Positions 5,889 through 7,513 of a DNA stretch of 7,513 nt are shown here, piece by piece (positions within the stretch are counted from its first letter, which is position 1; the number at the start of each line of letters is the position of its first letter). The position numbers and the translations under genes were made by a program. The notes beneath the pieces were generated by a model. It made no database searches, was not told the DNA's origin, and saw only the letters and a list, made by a program, of their open reading frames with translations. Source of the DNA: Lamprocystis purpurea (lineage in GTDB: Bacteria > Pseudomonadota > Gammaproteobacteria > Chromatiales > Chromatiaceae); contig DYRB01000044.1 of the NCBI GenBank assembly GCA_020718945.1, forward strand, positions 1 through 7,513. Reading direction: 5' to 3'.

Positions 5889-5916
5889 AGACCGGTCTCC
5901 CAAGACCGGTCTCCCA
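5889..5916. repeat. Tandem 14-bp palindromic repeat (hairpin or paired operator)
   Basis: AGACCGGTCTCCCA is repeated twice exactly, at 5889-5902 and 5903-5916. The first ten bases of each unit, AGACCGGTCT, are a perfect palindrome, so the two units can also pair with each other as a 10-bp stem with a 4-base loop. It lies in the 83-base gap after the binding-protein stop (5936) and before the next gene (5852). No T-run follows on either strand, so a classical intrinsic terminator is not supported; a partial attenuator, mRNA-stabilising hairpin or paired operator remain. On the minus strand a weak TTGGGA-N18-GATTAT pair (5903-5874) overlaps it and could be a promoter. Confidence 0.75.
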
Positions 5917-5935
5917 GCCACCGGGTCTGAGGGAC

Positions 5936-6754
5936 CTAGGGTTCCCCGACCACCTGGCGCACCACGGCGTAGTCGGAATCCTGCGCCGCTTTGAAACCGG
6001 TGATGTCCATGGCCTTGAGCACCGGGTCGTCCTTGGGCAGGGAGACTAGCCCCTGGCGCAGCTTCTCCTTGACGTCGGCCGGTAGGGCCCGGTCCACGGA
6101 CAGGGCCCAGTTGGGCAGCCAGGCCGTCTCGGCGACCTTGACCACGCTCCCCGGGGCTATGTACTTGTCGGCTACATGGAAGGCGTCTTCGGCGATGAAC
6201 CCGGCATCGGCATCGCCGATGCTGACGCCGATGAGGACGTTCTCCTGGCGGTTGTCCGCTGCCTCATCCAGGGTGAGCTTGGCCAGCGGGATATTGGCCT
6301 CTCGCAGGGACGCCTTCTGGGAGATGAACCCGGCCGCCGAGGTCTTGCCCACGATCAGCACGCGCTTGCCGACCAGATCGGCCAGGCCCTTGATGCCACT
6401 GTCCGGGCGGGTGATCAGGATGCCGCGGAAGCGCTCCCCGGTCTTGGGGTCAATGGCCGTGGCCAGGGCCTCATGGCGCTCGGCGACCCGGGCGAAGACT
6501 ACCGGGTTCTCGTAGCCGATGACGATCTCGCCCAGCTTGACCCGGGCCTCGTAGTCCTCGAAGTTCTTGGCCAGGACCAGTTCGACCTTCTGGCCCGTGA
6601 CCTGGGACAGGTGGGCGGCCAGGGGGGTCATCATGGCCGTGAGCCGCTCGGGGAAGAAGCGCGGCAGGATGGATAGCTTGTAGGTCTCGGCGACCGCGGG
6701 GGCGGTCGCGAGGACCGCCGCCGCCGTCAGGAACAGAGCGGGCAACTTGCGCAT
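5936..6754 (-). CDS. PhnD-type phosphate/phosphonate-like periplasmic substrate-binding protein
   Basis: A 272-residue periplasmic solute-binding protein of the PhnD family. Residues 1-22 form a signal peptide (MRK, a hydrophobic core, then APAVA before ETYKL), with no lipobox cysteine. Family features are the opening strand KLSILPRFFPERL, the N/P-containing GYENPVVF (80-87), the hinge-side GKRVLIVGKTSAAGFISQ (129-146) with the family S-x-x-G-[FY] turn, and GDADAGFI (180-187). At the place where E. coli PhnD has its ligand-contacting Gly-x-His segment, this protein has DNRQEN (167-172), also kept by its paralogue, so the ligand may not be a phosphonate. It starts nine bases after the upstream paralogue, with GAGGTG overlapping that stop codon, so the pair is translationally coupled. 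No permease or ATPase gene is visible, so a sensing role is as possible as uptake. Confidence 0.88.
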   Translation of the reverse strand: MRKLPALFLTAAAVLATAPAVAETYKLSILPRFFPERLTAMMTPLAAHLSQVTGQKVELVLAKNFEDYEARVKLGEIVIGYENPVVFARVAERHEALATAIDPKTGERFRGILITRPDSGIKGLADLVGKRVLIVGKTSAAGFISQKASLREANIPLAKLTLDEAADNRQENVLIGVSIGDADAGFIAEDAFHVADKYIAPGSVVKVAETAWLPNWALSVDRALPADVKEKLRQGLVSLPKDDPVLKAMDITGFKAAQDSDYAVVRQVVGEP

Positions 6755-6759
6755 GGATG

Positions 6760-6765
6760 CACCTC
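6760..6765 (-). promoter_or_regulatory. Ribosome binding site of the downstream binding-protein gene, overlapping a stop codon
   Basis: GAGGTG five bases before the ATG at 6754. Its first bases lie in the TGA (6766-6764) of the preceding gene, an arrangement typical of translational coupling. Confidence 0.8.
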
Positions 6766-7513
6766 AGCGCTTCGGGATCGGCAGGCCAAGGGCCTTGCGG
6801 ACCACATCGTAATCGGCGTCACTGGCCTCGACGAAGCCCTTGGCATTGAGTGCCTTGACTTCAGGGGCCCCCTCCTTCAACGACAGCATGGCGCTACGGA
6901 TCTTCTCCTTGGTCGCCTGCGGCATGGATCGATTCACCGCCAGGGCCCAGTTGGGAAACCAGGCGGTCTTGCGAATGACCCGCAACTGACTGGGCGGGAT
7001 GAAGGCATCGGCCACATGCAGGGCGTCCTCGCGGATGAAGGCGGCATCCGCGTCGCCGTGATAGACGGCCAGGAGGGCGTTCTCCTGCTTGTTGTCCCGT
7101 GCCTCCTGGATCTTCAGGTCCTTGGCCGGGTCTATGCCCACTTCGAGCAGGGTCACCTTCTGGGACAGGAAGCCGCCGGTGGAGGTCAGGCCGACGACCA
7201 CCACGGAGCGGCCTTTGAGGTCCTCAATGGAGATGATGTCACTGTCGGCACGGGTGACGATCAGCCCGCGCAGGCGGTCCCCACCTTTGATCTCCGAGAG
7301 CATCGCGAGGACCTCTTGGGTCTCGGATGTGCTCGGAAAAATGGTCGGGTTGGTAATGGCGATGTCGATCTCGCCGTTGTTGACGCGCCGCTCATAGTCG
7401 TCGAAGTCCTTGGCCAGGACTATCTCCACCGGCTCGCCGAGGACCTCGGAGAGGTATCCCTTGAGCGGCGTGAGCTGGGCCAGGAGCACATCGGCGGAGA
7501 AGCGCGGGGTAAT
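6764..7513 (-). CDS. PhnD-type periplasmic substrate-binding protein, C-terminal 249 residues (cut by window edge)
   Basis: The frame enters from the right edge as ITPRFSADVLLAQLTPLKGYL and ends at a TGA at 6766-6764; the signal peptide and true start lie beyond 7513, so the GTG at 7489 is an internal valine codon rather than a start. It is a paralogue of the following gene: over the first 59 aligned residues I count 32 identities, including PRF, VLAK, DYE, GEI and NP. Shared family segments are GRSVVVVGLTSTGGFLSQK, EARDNKQENALLAV, HGDADAAFIREDALHVADAF and WFPNWALAVNR. The tandem arrangement implies an old local duplication with divergence of the ligand site. The family call is secure; the ligand is not predictable from sequence alone. 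Confidence 0.9.
   Translation of the reverse strand: MTPRFSADVLLAQLTPLKGYLSEVLGEPVEIVLAKDFDDYERRVNNGEIDIAITNPTIFPSTSETQEVLAMLSEIKGGDRLRGLIVTRADSDIISIEDLKGRSVVVVGLTSTGGFLSQKVTLLEVGIDPAKDLKIQEARDNKQENALLAVYHGDADAAFIREDALHVADAFIPPSQLRVIRKTAWFPNWALAVNRSMPQATKEKIRSAMLSLKEGAPEVKALNAKGFVEASDADYDVVRKALGLPIPKR

Noticed and set aside
5889..5912. Intrinsic terminator after the binding-protein gene
   Set aside because: The 10-bp stem is strong, but no T-run follows in either direction, so I report it as a repeat or hairpin only.
5853..5921. GTG start at 5921 giving a 505-residue version of the adaptor-like protein
   Set aside because: The extra codons are the tandem palindrome itself and no ribosome site precedes the GTG; the ATG at 5852 has one. 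It is not fully excluded.

Overview
The window is GC-rich bacterial DNA that looks gammaproteobacterial. The PrkA, YeaH, SpoVR and MoaE proteins read closely on their E. coli counterparts (YeaG, YeaH, YcgB, MoaE) as I remember them. The signalling-type protein with a proline/alanine-rich linker, together with the base composition, suggests a purple-sulfur-bacterium-like relative (Chromatiales). That placement is inference. I see no insertion sequence, CRISPR array, tRNA or rRNA, and no gene that looks recently transferred.

Layout. (a) 3508 down to 1, minus strand: a tightly packed stress operon prkA - yeaH - spoVR. The prkA stop abuts the yeaH start with no gap. yeaH and spoVR overlap by 4 bases (ATGA). 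spoVR runs off the left edge after 105 residues. (b) 3509-3918: a 410-bp divergent intergenic region. It holds a near-consensus sigma-54 promoter facing prkA, an upstream inverted repeat, a pair of 8-bp direct repeats, and a 32-bp dyad centred on a -10-like TATACAAT in front of moaE. (c) 3919-4407, plus strand: moaE alone, without other molybdopterin genes next to it. (d) 5852 down to 4404, minus strand: an unnamed 482-residue protein with an N-terminal DUF4388-like domain, a long disordered linker carrying six copies of a short D-x3/4-[LIM]-F-A motif, and a small helical C-terminal domain. Its stop codon overlaps that of moaE in a shared CTAG. (e) 5853-5935: a short gap containing a perfect tandem 14-bp repeat whose units are themselves palindromes. 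(f) 6754-5936 and beyond 7513-6764, minus strand: two tandem, clearly paralogous PhnD-type periplasmic binding proteins. The upstream one is cut by the right edge.

How it fits together. PrkA, YeaH and SpoVR form a known conserved stress and nutrient-limitation module, and the sigma-54 promoter seen here fits nitrogen or other NtrC-type control of it. The binding-protein pair and the 482-residue protein are co-directional and could be one transcription unit, in which periplasmic ligand sensing or uptake sits beside a cytoplasmic signalling adaptor. That link is inference from position only. The most unusual items are the repeated linear motif in the 482-residue protein, the tandem palindromes before it, and the 32-bp dyad at moaE.
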